From: CAIOYC01 sp965277345
GTDB lineage: Bacteria; Pseudomonadota; Alphaproteobacteria; Caulobacterales; Caulobacteraceae
Assembly (NCBI GenBank): GCA_965277345.1
Contig: CBDICI010000003.1
Span: 434,001 to 498,000, forward strand
Reading direction: 5' to 3'
Length of the DNA stretch: 64,000 bases
Under the pieces are notes generated by a model. It was not told the DNA's origin, ran no database searches, and saw only the letters and a list, made by a program, of their open reading frames with translations. A program made the position numbers and the translations under genes. Position 1 is the stretch's first letter. Each line of letters begins with the position of its first letter. Positions 23,827 to 31,634 of the stretch are shown here, piece after piece.

Positions 23827-25953
23827 TCAGCCGCCGATCACGCCGCGCGCCAGCACCGCGAGGAGCAGGAGCGCGACGATGTTAGTGATCTTGATCATCG
23901 GGTTCACGGCGGGGCCAGAGGTGTCCTTGTAGGGGTCGCCTACGGTGTCGCCGGTGACGGCCGCCTTGTGCGCCTCCGAACCCTTGCCGCCGTAATTGCC
24001 CTCCTCGATATACTTCTTGGCGTTGTCCCACGCGCCGCCGCCGGAGGTCATCGAGATGGCCACGAACAGGCCGGTGACGATGACGCCGATCAGCATGGCG
24101 CCGAGGGCGGCGAAGGCGTTGACCTTGCCGGCCAGCGGCAGGATCACCACGAACAGCACGATGGGCGACAGCACCGGCAGCAGGCTCGGCACGATCATCT
24201 CGCGGATCGCCGCCTTGGTGAGGATATCCACCGCCCGGCCGTATTCCGGCTTGACCTCGCCGGTCATGATGCCCGGGTTCTCGCGGAACTGGCGGCGCAC
24301 CTCGGCCACCACCGCCTCCGCCGCCCGGCCCACCGCGGTCATGGACAGGCCGCCGAACAGGAAGGGCAGAAGGCCGCCGAACAGCAGACCGACAATGACG
24401 AAGGGGTTGGAGAGGTCGAAGGTCACCGCCCCCATGCCGGCGAAGAAGCCGCTGGTGGCCGTGGTGGTGAAGTGCTGCAGGTCCTGGGTGTAGGCCGCGA
24501 ACAGCACCAGCGCGCCGAGGCCCGCCGAGCCGATGGCGTAGCCCTTGGTCACCGCCTTGGTGGTGTTGCCGACGGCGTCCAGCGCATCGGTGGAGACGCG
24601 CACCGAGCCGGGCAGGCCCGCCATCTCGGCGATGCCGCCGGCGTTGTCGGTGACCGGACCGAAGGCGTCCAACGCCACGATCATCCCCGCCACGCCCAGC
24701 ATGGTGGTCACCGCGATGGCGGTGCCGAACAGGCCAGCCAGCATATAGGTGGCGACGATGGCGATGATGATCACCAGCGCCGGCAGGGCGGTGGACTCCA
24801 GCGAGACGGCCAGGCCCTGGATAACATTGGTGCCGTGGCCGGAGACCGACGCCTTGGCGATCGACTTCACCGGCCGGAAGCCCGTGCCGGTATAGTATTC
24901 GGTGACCACCACGATGGCGGCGGTGACGGCGAGGCCGATGGCGCCGCAGAAGAACAGCTTCATGGGGTCGATGACGAGCCCGCCGCCGAGCGCGATGGGA
25001 TCGGGCGCCAACGCCCGGATGACGAAATAGACCGCTATCAGCGACAGCACGCCGGTGACGATCAGGCCCTGATACAGCGCGCCCATGATGTTGCGGCTCT
25101 TGCCGAGACGGACGAAGAACGAGCCGATGATGGAGGTGACGATGCAGACGCCGCAGATGGCCAGCGGCAGCAGCATCATGTTCCCCACCTGCGGCAGCCC
25201 GCGGAAGAAGATGGCGGCCAGCACCATGGTGGCCACGGTGGAGACGGCATAGGTCTCGAACAGGTCCGCCGCCATGCCGGCGCAGTCGCCGACATTGTCG
25301 CCCACGTTGTCGGCGATGGTGGCGGCGTTGCGGGGGTCGTCCTCCGGAATACCCGCCTCGACCTTGCCCACCATGTCGCCGCCCACGTCGGCGCCCTTGG
25401 TGAAGATGCCGCCGCCGAGACGGGCGAAGATGGAGATCAGGCTCGCGCCGAAGCCGAGCGCCACCAGGGCATCGACCACGCCGCGGCTGGTCGGGTCCAT
25501 GCCGAGCCCGACGGTCAGGACGGCGTAATAGCCCGCTACGCCCAACAGAGCGAAGCCGGCCACGAACATGCCGGTCACCGCGCCCGAGCGGAAGGCGAGC
25601 GACAGGCCCTTGTCCAGGCTTTCCGAGCAGGCCTGGGCGGTGCGCACATTGGCGCGCACCGAGATCAACATGCCGGCATAGCCGGCCAGTCCCGACAGTA
25701 CCGCCCCGATCAGGAAGCCGATGGCCGGAAGCACGCCCAGCAGCACGCCGAGGATGACCAGCACCACGACGCCAACGATGGCGATGGTGGTGTATTGACG
25801 ACGGAGATAGGCGGCGGCGCCTTCCTGGATCGCCGCGGCGATCTCCTGCATCCGCTCATTGCCGGGCGAGGCGCGCAGCAGCGACAGGGTCTGCACGACC
25901 CCGTAAATCACCGCCAGCGCGCCCGCGGCGATGACCAGCCAAAGATAACTCAT
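23827..25953 (-). CDS. hppA: Membrane-bound proton-pumping pyrophosphatase, K+-independent type
   Basis: A 708-residue multi-span membrane protein (about 16 helices) that couples pyrophosphate hydrolysis to cation pumping. The catalytic motifs DVGGDMVGKVEAGIPEDDPRNAATIADNVGDNVGDCAGMAADLFETY and, near the C terminus, GGGAWDNAKKYIEEG...HKAAVTGDTVGDPYKDTSGPAVNPMIK are intact. The segment GNTTKAVTKG has Lys where K+-dependent enzymes have Ala, which marks the K+-independent H+-pumping class. It would save energy from biosynthetic pyrophosphate. The gene starts at the ATG at 25953 and stands alone, with a FliL-like gene 167 bases upstream on the same strand. Confidence 0.96.
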   Translation of the reverse strand: MSYLWLVIAAGALAVIYGVVQTLSLLRASPGNERMQEIAAAIQEGAAAYLRRQYTTIAIVGVVVLVILGVLLGVLPAIGFLIGAVLSGLAGYAGMLISVRANVRTAQACSESLDKGLSLAFRSGAVTGMFVAGFALLGVAGYYAVLTVGLGMDPTSRGVVDALVALGFGASLISIFARLGGGIFTKGADVGGDMVGKVEAGIPEDDPRNAATIADNVGDNVGDCAGMAADLFETYAVSTVATMVLAAIFFRGLPQVGNMMLLPLAICGVCIVTSIIGSFFVRLGKSRNIMGALYQGLIVTGVLSLIAVYFVIRALAPDPIALGGGLVIDPMKLFFCGAIGLAVTAAIVVVTEYYTGTGFRPVKSIAKASVSGHGTNVIQGLAVSLESTALPALVIIIAIVATYMLAGLFGTAIAVTTMLGVAGMIVALDAFGPVTDNAGGIAEMAGLPGSVRVSTDALDAVGNTTKAVTKGYAIGSAGLGALVLFAAYTQDLQHFTTTATSGFFAGMGAVTFDLSNPFVIVGLLFGGLLPFLFGGLSMTAVGRAAEAVVAEVRRQFRENPGIMTGEVKPEYGRAVDILTKAAIREMIVPSLLPVLSPIVLFVVILPLAGKVNAFAALGAMLIGVIVTGLFVAISMTSGGGAWDNAKKYIEEGNYGGKGSEAHKAAVTGDTVGDPYKDTSGPAVNPMIKITNIVALLLLAVLARGVIGG

Positions 25954-26120
25954 GTTCTGCCCCTATGATGGCTCGTTGGGACGGTTGGCCGCGACCGACA
26001 GGTCGTCCCCCGACCCCGCACGCTTCCCCGCCATCGAGGGCAAACCCGCCCCCTTGGGTGGCGGGACACTGCCAAATGCCTTGCATGGACGCAACCGCGC
26101 TTTGCAGGCGAAATAGAGCG

Positions 26121-26579
26121 TCAGGGGATCGGCGCGCGCTCTACCGGGGCCAGGCCCTTGGGCCGGGGCAGGCCGGAAAGTTTCTTGGGCTGAGGTTCGC
26201 CCGCCAGCTCTACCGCGATGATCTGGCCCGGCCCGGCGATGCGGTTGGCCTCGGCCTTCATCCGCGCCTTCAGCGCGCCGATGTCGATCACCGTATAGTT
26301 GGTCGGCACGGTGAAGGGCTGGCGATAGGCGGTGTGCACCAGGGCGTCGCGGAAATAAGGCTCCCGGTCGCGCAGCGCCGCCATATTGGCGGACGGCGCG
26401 AGCTTCAGCTTCACCGTGACGAACACGAAGTTGATCAGCTGACGGTCGACCACCACCGGCAACGCCACCGGCGAGAGGGTGACGTACTGGCCGTCCTCGG
26501 CCTTCTTGTCCTTCGGATCGGCCGCGAGGGCGGACCCGGCGAAGGCGAGGCTGAGGGCCATGGGAAGAAGTGCGCGCAT
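26121..26579 (-). CDS. Exported FliL-like protein of unknown function
   Basis: A 152-residue protein with a clear signal peptide from the ATG at 26579 (MRALLPMALSLAFAGSALAAD). The mature part resembles FliL-type domains by pattern: YVTLSPVALPVVVDRQLINFVFVTVKLKL, then REPYFRDALVHTAYRQP and GALKARMKAEANRIAGPGQIIAVELAGEPQPKK, i.e. strand-rich start, RDxLV helix, LK...N...G..I..V end. Unlike FliL it has no retained membrane anchor. It lies 19 bases after thiL and 167 bases before hppA, all on one strand. The FliL link is an inference from the pattern and was not tested by profile search. Confidence 0.6.
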   Translation of the reverse strand: MRALLPMALSLAFAGSALAADPKDKKAEDGQYVTLSPVALPVVVDRQLINFVFVTVKLKLAPSANMAALRDREPYFRDALVHTAYRQPFTVPTNYTVIDIGALKARMKAEANRIAGPGQIIAVELAGEPQPKKLSGLPRPKGLAPVERAPIP

Positions 26580-26598
26580 ATCCCTTTGCACCACAGAC

Positions 26599-27567
26599 TC
26601 ACCCGTGTCGCCAACCCAGCCTGTCGAGCGGAACCGCGTGGCCCCGGAATGTCGCGGTTACCCCCTGCCCTTCGACCATGCGGCCGATGGGGGTGAGCGG
26701 AACACCCGCGGCTCCGCCGGCGGCGATCAGGCTCTCGACCTCGTGCGGCGCGGCGGCGCAGACGATCTCGTAATCGTCGCCGCCGCTCGCCAATTCCACC
26801 AACGCCCGCTCATCCCCTGAAACGCGGGGACCCAGAATGCGCCGCGCCGCGTCCGACACCGGCGTTCGGTCCAGCATGATTTCCACCGCCAGTCCGCTGG
26901 CCGCACCGATATGACCCGCATCGGCCAGCAGGCCGTCGGACACGTCCGCCGCGGCGCGCGCATGGTTGAGCAGGGCGTCGCGCAAGGCCAGCCGCGGCTG
27001 GGGCAGGCGGTAACGGTCGGCGAGCCAGTCGGCGCCCTTGCCGCTAAACTCGCCTCGCGCCGCCTTCAGGCCGAGATACCCGTCGCCGATCGTGCCGGAG
27101 ACCAGCAGGGCGTCGCCCGCCTTGGCGCCGGAGCGCTTCACCATCCGCCCCTGCTCCACCCAGCCGAACAGGGTGACGCTGGCGGTCATCGGGCCCGGGG
27201 TGGCGACGGTGTCGCCGCCGAACAGCCTGAGGCCGAACGCCGCCTGATCCTCGCCGAGCCCTCGGGCGAAGGCGGCGCGCGCCGCGTCGTCCCAGGTGTT
27301 CGGCCAGGTCACGGTCAGCACGTAGCCGTAGGGTTCGGCCGCCTTGGCCGCGAGGTCGGACAGGTTCACGCGCAGGAGCTTCCTCGCCACCAAGTCTGGC
27401 GGATCGTCCGGCAGGAAGTGGACGCCCTCGACCAACGCATCGGCGGTGACCACCAGTTCGAACCCCGGCCTCGATGTCAGCAACGCCGCGTCGTCCATCA
27501 ATCCGAGCGCCTCTGGCGAGATCGCCAGCGGGCGAAAAAGGCGGGCGATGCTATCGAACTCGTCCAT
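26599..27567 (-). CDS. thiL: Thiamine-monophosphate kinase
   Basis: A 322-residue ATP-dependent kinase that makes thiamine diphosphate from thiamine monophosphate. PurM-like features: GLMDDAALL near 24-32, ELVVTADALVEGVHF with metal-binding Asp, DLVARKLLRVNLSDLAAKAAEPYGYVLTV, GGDTVATPGPMTASVTLFGWVE, GTIGDGYLGL, AAADVSDGLLADAGHIG and ASGGDDYEIV. The internal ATG at 27567 is the start, since the open frame beyond it runs into a palindromic repeat. In this lineage thiL usually follows nusB. Here a glyoxalase-like gene and the repeat lie between. Confidence 0.93.
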   Translation of the reverse strand: MDEFDSIARLFRPLAISPEALGLMDDAALLTSRPGFELVVTADALVEGVHFLPDDPPDLVARKLLRVNLSDLAAKAAEPYGYVLTVTWPNTWDDAARAAFARGLGEDQAAFGLRLFGGDTVATPGPMTASVTLFGWVEQGRMVKRSGAKAGDALLVSGTIGDGYLGLKAARGEFSGKGADWLADRYRLPQPRLALRDALLNHARAAADVSDGLLADAGHIGAASGLAVEIMLDRTPVSDAARRILGPRVSGDERALVELASGGDDYEIVCAAAPHEVESLIAAGGAAGVPLTPIGRMVEGQGVTATFRGHAVPLDRLGWRHG

Positions 27568-27587
27568 GTTTAGGCGGGACCAAAATC

Positions 27588-27702
27588 CCCGTCCTTCGAG
27601 GCTTCGGCTACGCCTTCGCACCTCAGGATGAGGATTTCTACAGAGCAGTTTAAAGTAGTCCTCATCCTGAGGTGCTCACGAAGTGAGCCTCGAAGGACGA
27701 GG
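27588..27702. repeat. Long inverted-repeat element, copy 1
   Basis: Two arms of about 41-45 bases face each other: the left begins CGTCCTTCGAGGC and ends CACCTCAGGATGAGGA, and the right begins TCCTCATCCTGAGGTGC and ends GCCTCGAAGGACG. About 24 AT-rich bases separate them. A second copy is at 46334-46436. It sits between the glyoxalase-like gene and thiL. Confidence 0.85.
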
Positions 27703-27717
27703 AGGGTTCCTCAACCC

Positions 27718-28077
27718 TCAGCGCTGCTGAAAGCATAGAGTGTTGCCGTCGGGATCGTCGATATAGACTTCCCGCGCGCCCCAGGTTTGGTCCAAAGGCG
27801 CTTCATGGACCGGCGAATCCGTCCGCATCGTGGGCGCCAGACCCCTCGTCTTAAAGGTGGCGAATAGGCCGTCCACGTCCTCGCAGACCACGATGGCCGA
27901 CTGGCCGCCGGGTTCGCGCTTCGTCGGCAGGCTGAGGTGCAGCTCGTCCTCGCCGCGGGCGAGGACGACGTAGAAGGGCTGCTCGGGGGTCATGAGGTGC
28001 ATCACGGTGAAGTCCAGCACCTCGGTGTAGAAGGCGGCGGCCTTTCGGATATCGCTCACACCGAATGTCGGAATCAT
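27718..28077 (-). CDS. Glyoxalase/bleomycin-resistance superfamily protein
   Basis: A 119-residue vicinal-oxygen-chelate fold protein: IPTFGVSDIRKAAAFYTEVLDFTVMHL, then FYVVLARGEDELHLSLP with H, VCEDVDGLFATFKTRGL, and REVYIDDPDGNTLCFQQ, the typical paired beta-alpha-beta-beta-beta units. A Glu or His metal ligand in each half is possible, but the substrate cannot be named. Related small proteins include bleomycin-resistance-type binding proteins. The ATG at 28077 overlaps the nusB stop (TGATG), so it is translated with nusB and ends at the inverted-repeat element. Confidence 0.82.
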   Translation of the reverse strand: MIPTFGVSDIRKAAAFYTEVLDFTVMHLMTPEQPFYVVLARGEDELHLSLPTKREPGGQSAIVVCEDVDGLFATFKTRGLAPTMRTDSPVHEAPLDQTWGAREVYIDDPDGNTLCFQQR

Positions 28078-28541
28078 CACGCCCGTATGTCCCGTGCTAT
28101 GGCGTCCAACGCGGCGTTGACGAAGCCCGCTTCGTCGGTGAAGCCCTTGGCCAGCTCGACATATTCGTTGATCACCACCTCGGTCGGCACATCGGGGCGG
28201 CGATAGAGCTCCCATGCGCCGCAGCGGAGCGCCGCGCGCACCGTGGCGTCCAGCCGCTGCAGCTTCCAGCCGGAGGCCAAGCGGCGGGCGATGGCGCGGT
28301 CGATCTGCGCCTGGTCCGCCACCACCCCCTGCACCACGGCGGAGAAGAAGGCCTCGTCCGCCGGGCCGAGTGCACCGTGCGGCTCTTCGCCGTCGGCGGG
28401 CAGGTCGTGCTCGAACCGGTGATCGACGAACTCGCTCACCACCGCGTCGGCGCCGACGCCGGAAAGCTCCATCTGGTAGAGCGCCTGCATGGCGGCCAGG
28501 CGCGCGGTGGTGCGTTCGCGGATGTTCAGCGCCGCGCTCAC
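28077..28541 (-). CDS. nusB: Transcription antitermination factor NusB
   Basis: A 154-residue all-helical NusB: RTTARLAAMQALYQMELSG at the start, ADEAFFSAVVQGVVADQAQIDRAIARRL, LQRLDATVRAALRCGAWELYRRPDVPTEVVINEYVELAKGFTDEAGFVNAALDAIAR at the end. It binds boxA RNA with NusE in rRNA antitermination. It overlaps nrdR by four bases (ATGA) and the glyoxalase-like gene by one. Confidence 0.95.
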   Translation of the reverse strand: MSAALNIRERTTARLAAMQALYQMELSGVGADAVVSEFVDHRFEHDLPADGEEPHGALGPADEAFFSAVVQGVVADQAQIDRAIARRLASGWKLQRLDATVRAALRCGAWELYRRPDVPTEVVINEYVELAKGFTDEAGFVNAALDAIARDIRA

Positions 28542-29008
28542 GACCCCGCGCCGTCTTCGCTGAGGCCTTCCTTGCCGAGGAAGTCGGCGAAGTCCTTGGT
28601 CTGGCGAAAGTCGCGATAGACCGAGGCGAACCGCACATAGGCCACATCGTCCAGCGCCTTCAGCGCCTTCATCACCATCTCGCCGACCACGGTGGAGGCG
28701 ATCTCGGTCTCGCCGAGGCTCTCCAGCTGGCGCACGATGCCGGAGATCATCCGCTCGACGCGCTCGGGCTCCACGGGCCGCTTGTTGAGGGCGAAGGCGA
28801 TGGAGCGGGCCAGCTTGTCGCGGTCGAACGGCGTGCGCCGGCCCGAACGCTTCAACACGATCAGTTCACGCAGCTGCACCCGCTCGAAGGTGGTGAATCG
28901 CCCGCCGCACTCGGGGCACGAGCGCCGACGCCGGATGGCCGCGCCGTCTTCCGACGGGCGGCTGTCCTTCACCTGGCTCTCGGCGTGGCCGCAGAAGGGG
29001 CATTTCAA
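28538..29008 (-). CDS. nrdR: Transcriptional repressor NrdR
   Basis: A 156-residue ATP-cone repressor of ribonucleotide reductase genes. The N-terminal zinc ribbon MKCPFCGHAESQVKDSR...RRRSCPECGGRFTTFER has two CxxC pairs. The ATP-cone follows, with VLKRSGRRTPFDRDKLARSIAFALNKRPVEPERVERMISGIVRQLE. It typically precedes nusB in alphaproteobacteria, and the four-base overlap shows coupling. It is preceded by glyA at 55 bases. Confidence 0.97.
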   Translation of the reverse strand: MKCPFCGHAESQVKDSRPSEDGAAIRRRRSCPECGGRFTTFERVQLRELIVLKRSGRRTPFDRDKLARSIAFALNKRPVEPERVERMISGIVRQLESLGETEIASTVVGEMVMKALKALDDVAYVRFASVYRDFRQTKDFADFLGKEGLSEDGAGS

Positions 29009-29062
29009 GCGAGGGCACTCCGCCGGACAGGAGACAAGGGATAGGGGCGAACGCCGCCAGCA

Positions 29063-30370
29063 TCACCCATAGATGGGGAAACGCGCCGTCAGGTCCAGCA
29101 CTTCGCGCTTCACCGCGCCCTCCACCTCGGCCGAGCCGTCCTCGCCGTGGGCGGCCACGGCGTCGACCACCCTGGCGATCAGTTCACCGACCTTGCGGAA
29201 CTCGGCGGGTCCAAAGCCGCGCGTGGTGCCGGCGGGCGAGCCCAGCCGGATGCCGGAGGTCACCGTCGGCGGCTTGGGATCGAACGGTACGCCGTTCTTG
29301 TTGCAGGTGATGTTGGCGCGGCCGAGCGCCGCTTCGGCGGCCTTGCCGGTGACGCCCTTCCTCTGCAGGTCCACCAGCATCAGGTGGCTGTCGGTGCCGC
29401 CGGAGACGATGGAGACGCCGGACGCGGCGAGGGTCTGCGCCAGCACCACGGCGTTCTCCACCACCTGTCTGGCATAGGCCTTGAACTCGGGCGTCAGGGC
29501 TTCGCCGAACGCCACCGCCTTGGCGGCGATCACGTGCTCCAGCGGGCCGCCCTGCAGGCCGGGGAACACCGCCGAGTTGATCTTCTTGCCCAGCGCTTCG
29601 TCGTTGGACAGCACCATGCCGCCGCGAGGGCCGCGCAGGGTCTTGTGCGTGGTGGTGGTGACCACGTGGGCGTGCGGCAGTGGGCTCGGAAACACCCCGC
29701 CCGCCACCAGCCCGGCGAAGTGGGCCATGTCCACCATCAGATAGGCGCCGATGCTGTCGGCGATCGCGCGGAAGCGGGCGAAGTCTATCACCCGGCTGTA
29801 GGCCGAGCCGCCGGCGATGATCAGCCTGGGCTTCTCCCGTTCGGCGATCTCGGCCAGGCCGTCATAGTCGATGAGCTGGTCCTGGGCGCGCACGGTATAG
29901 GCCACCGGGCGGAACCATTTGCCGGACTGGTTGGCGGGCGAGCCGTGGGTCAGGTGACCGCCGGCGGCCAGGTCCATGCCCATGAAGGTGTCGCCGGGCT
30001 TGAGCAGCGCCATGAACACCGCCTGGTTGGCGTTGGCGCCGGAGTGGGGCTGCACGTTGGCGAACGCGCAGTCGAACAGCCGGCAGGCGCGCTCGATGGC
30101 CAGCCGCTCGATCTCGTCCACATACTGGCAACCGCCGTAGTAGCGGCGGCCGGGATAGCCCTCGGCATATTTGTTGGTCAGCACGGACCCTTGCGCCTCC
30201 AGCACCGCCTGGGAGACGATATTCTCCGAGGCGATCAGCTCGATCTCCTCCTGCTGACGATGCAGTTCGCGGCCGATGGAGGCGAATACGGCCGGATCGG
30301 CCTCGCCGAGCCCCTGGGTGAAGAAGCCGGGCGCGCAGGTCTGGCGGGCCATCGTATCGGTCGCGGTCAT
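29063..30370 (-). CDS. glyA: Serine hydroxymethyltransferase
   Basis: A 435-residue PLP enzyme interconverting serine and glycine with tetrahydrofolate. Signatures: IELIASENIVSQAVLEAQGSVLTNKYAEGYPGRRYYGGCQYVDEIE, VNVQPHSGANANQAVF-type segment NVQPHSGANANQAV, LMVDMAHFAGLVAGG, and the PLP-lysine motif VVTTTTHKTLRGPRGGM. The ATG at 30370 with AGGGGAG upstream fits the family. An in-frame extension to 30424 is rejected. It precedes nrdR-nusB on the same strand. Confidence 0.97.
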   Translation of the reverse strand: MTATDTMARQTCAPGFFTQGLGEADPAVFASIGRELHRQQEEIELIASENIVSQAVLEAQGSVLTNKYAEGYPGRRYYGGCQYVDEIERLAIERACRLFDCAFANVQPHSGANANQAVFMALLKPGDTFMGMDLAAGGHLTHGSPANQSGKWFRPVAYTVRAQDQLIDYDGLAEIAEREKPRLIIAGGSAYSRVIDFARFRAIADSIGAYLMVDMAHFAGLVAGGVFPSPLPHAHVVTTTTHKTLRGPRGGMVLSNDEALGKKINSAVFPGLQGGPLEHVIAAKAVAFGEALTPEFKAYARQVVENAVVLAQTLAASGVSIVSGGTDSHLMLVDLQRKGVTGKAAEAALGRANITCNKNGVPFDPKPPTVTSGIRLGSPAGTTRGFGPAEFRKVGELIARVVDAVAAHGEDGSAEVEGAVKREVLDLTARFPIYG

Positions 30371-30510
30371 GGAAGACTCCCCTGGGAGATGGCGTCTTGT
30401 GGCCCGAGCGCCCGTTCGGATCAATCGGTTGCAGGCAAATCCGCGCCGGAACTTTGCCGTGGGAGGCGACGTTGACTGAGCAAAGGCGGTAAACGGCGCA
30501 GACCCTTTTC

Positions 30511-30551
30511 GATCAACGGGTTTCGAGGGCTGCGCGCCCCGCCGTTTGATC
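30511..30551 (+). promoter_or_regulatory. Inverted repeat in the mucR leader
   Basis: GATCAACGG (30511-30519) and CCGTTTGATC (30542-30551) are near-exact inverted copies, and the second one ends at the mucR ribosome-binding site (CAGGAG). It could be an operator or a leader hairpin. No match to a known class is claimed. Confidence 0.35.
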
Positions 30552-30565
30552 AGGAGACGTCGAAT

Positions 30566-31009
30566 ATGTCCGACTCACTACCCCATGCGGCGACGGCCGA
30601 GACCGACGCCCTGCGACAGGCCGCCGATATCGTCGCCTCCTATGTGGCCAACAACACGGTGGCGCAGGCCTCGATCCCGGACCTGATCCGGGCGGTGCAT
30701 TCCACGGTCGCGGCACTGGGGCACGAAGATGACGCGGCCGCCTCGCCGAAGCTGGCGGAGCGGCCCAAGCCCGCGGTGCCGATCGCCCGCTCGGTGCAGC
30801 ACGACCACATCGTCTGTCTGGAGGACGGTAAGAAGCTGACCATGCTGAAGCGCTATCTGCGTTCGCGCTTCGATCTCAGCCCGGAGGAATATCGCCGCCG
30901 CTGGGCCCTGCCGCCCGACTATCCGATGGTGGCGCCCGCCTATGCCGCCCGCCGCTCGGACTTCGCCAAGCAGATCGGCCTCGGCAAGGGCGTGCGGCGC
31001 AAGGGCTGA
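30566..31009 (+). CDS. MucR/Ros-family transcriptional regulator lacking zinc ligands
   Basis: A 147-residue MucR/Ros-like regulator, the family that controls exopolysaccharide, motility and cell-cycle genes in alphaproteobacteria. It has the N-terminal oligomerisation region (ADIVASYVANNTVAQASIPDLIRAVHSTVAALG) and the DNA-binding part HIVCLEDGKKLTMLKRYLRSRFDLSPEEYRRRWALPPDYPMVAPAYAARRS. The usual C-x2-C/D...H...H ligand set reads C, D, Y and F here, so only the first Cys and the Asp variant remain. The ATG at 30566 follows AGGAG. It is divergent from glyA, and an inverted repeat in its leader may be an autoregulatory site. Confidence 0.92.
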   Translation: MSDSLPHAATAETDALRQAADIVASYVANNTVAQASIPDLIRAVHSTVAALGHEDDAAASPKLAERPKPAVPIARSVQHDHIVCLEDGKKLTMLKRYLRSRFDLSPEEYRRRWALPPDYPMVAPAYAARRSDFAKQIGLGKGVRRKG

Positions 31010-31047
31010 CACCCTGAAATCGCCATCATGCGGGTTAAGGTCGTCCC

Positions 31048-31632
31048 ATGCTCGCGCTCGCTGTCGCTATGGCCCTCGCCGTCCAATCGCCACCGACGAC
31101 TGAGCCTTGTGCCTATGATAAGGCCGGGACGCTCGCCCTATCCTATGCGGCGTTTGATGAAACGGCTCGGATAAGTTGGCGTAAGCTTTCTGAAAAAAGG
31201 GCGTGCCAATTAACTGCAGCAGATCTTCTCGCGGCCTACCGGGCGGCAAACCTCGGTGGACTTAAGCTTTGGCAAATTCACGACCTCTATTGGCATGAGG
31301 GACAGGTGCGTGCGGCGGCGGGACAGGCAGACCGGGCCGTTGGACTTCTACTGGCGGGAACCGACCCTGATGGACCCTATGACCCAGCGGACTATACACT
31401 TGGCACAGTGGCCTTCTTGCAGGGTGATCTCCTGGCGTTGAGAGCTGCGAGAGATCGCCTGGCGCGCCAGCCTCCCCCTCGGGACTGGGAGGCACAACAA
31501 GTCAAAGCAAAATCGCAGCTTGGCTATGCCCCGACTTGGCCATTAAATCTCGACGTCTTGGACGGACTGATCGCCTGCTTTGGAAAACCTTACGTCGAAG
31601 CCTACACCACTGCATGTCGTAAGGCGCGCTGA
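31048..31632 (+). CDS. Exported protein of unknown function
   Basis: A 194-residue protein with a short signal-like start (MLALAVAMALAVQS) and three later Cys residues that could form disulfides (CAYDKAG, KRACQL, IACFGK, TACRKAR regions). The mature part is mainly helical, with LLAAYRAANLGGLKLWQIHDLYWHEGQVRAAAGQADRAVGLLLAGT resembling a TPR-like repeat by alternation. I do not recognise the family. The coding sequence is visibly lower in GC and uses rarer third-position A/T codons than its neighbours. It lies 38 bases after mucR and ends two bases from the convergent hemA stop. Confidence 0.6.
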   Translation: MLALAVAMALAVQSPPTTEPCAYDKAGTLALSYAAFDETARISWRKLSEKRACQLTAADLLAAYRAANLGGLKLWQIHDLYWHEGQVRAAAGQADRAVGLLLAGTDPDGPYDPADYTLGTVAFLQGDLLALRAARDRLARQPPPRDWEAQQVKAKSQLGYAPTWPLNLDVLDGLIACFGKPYVEAYTTACRKAR

Positions 31633-31634
31633 AG

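Noticed and set aside
30371..30565. Riboswitch before glyA
   Set aside because: Glycine, SAM and THF switches were considered because of glyA, but no conserved core could be recognised by eye. A covariance-model search of 30371-30565 would decide.
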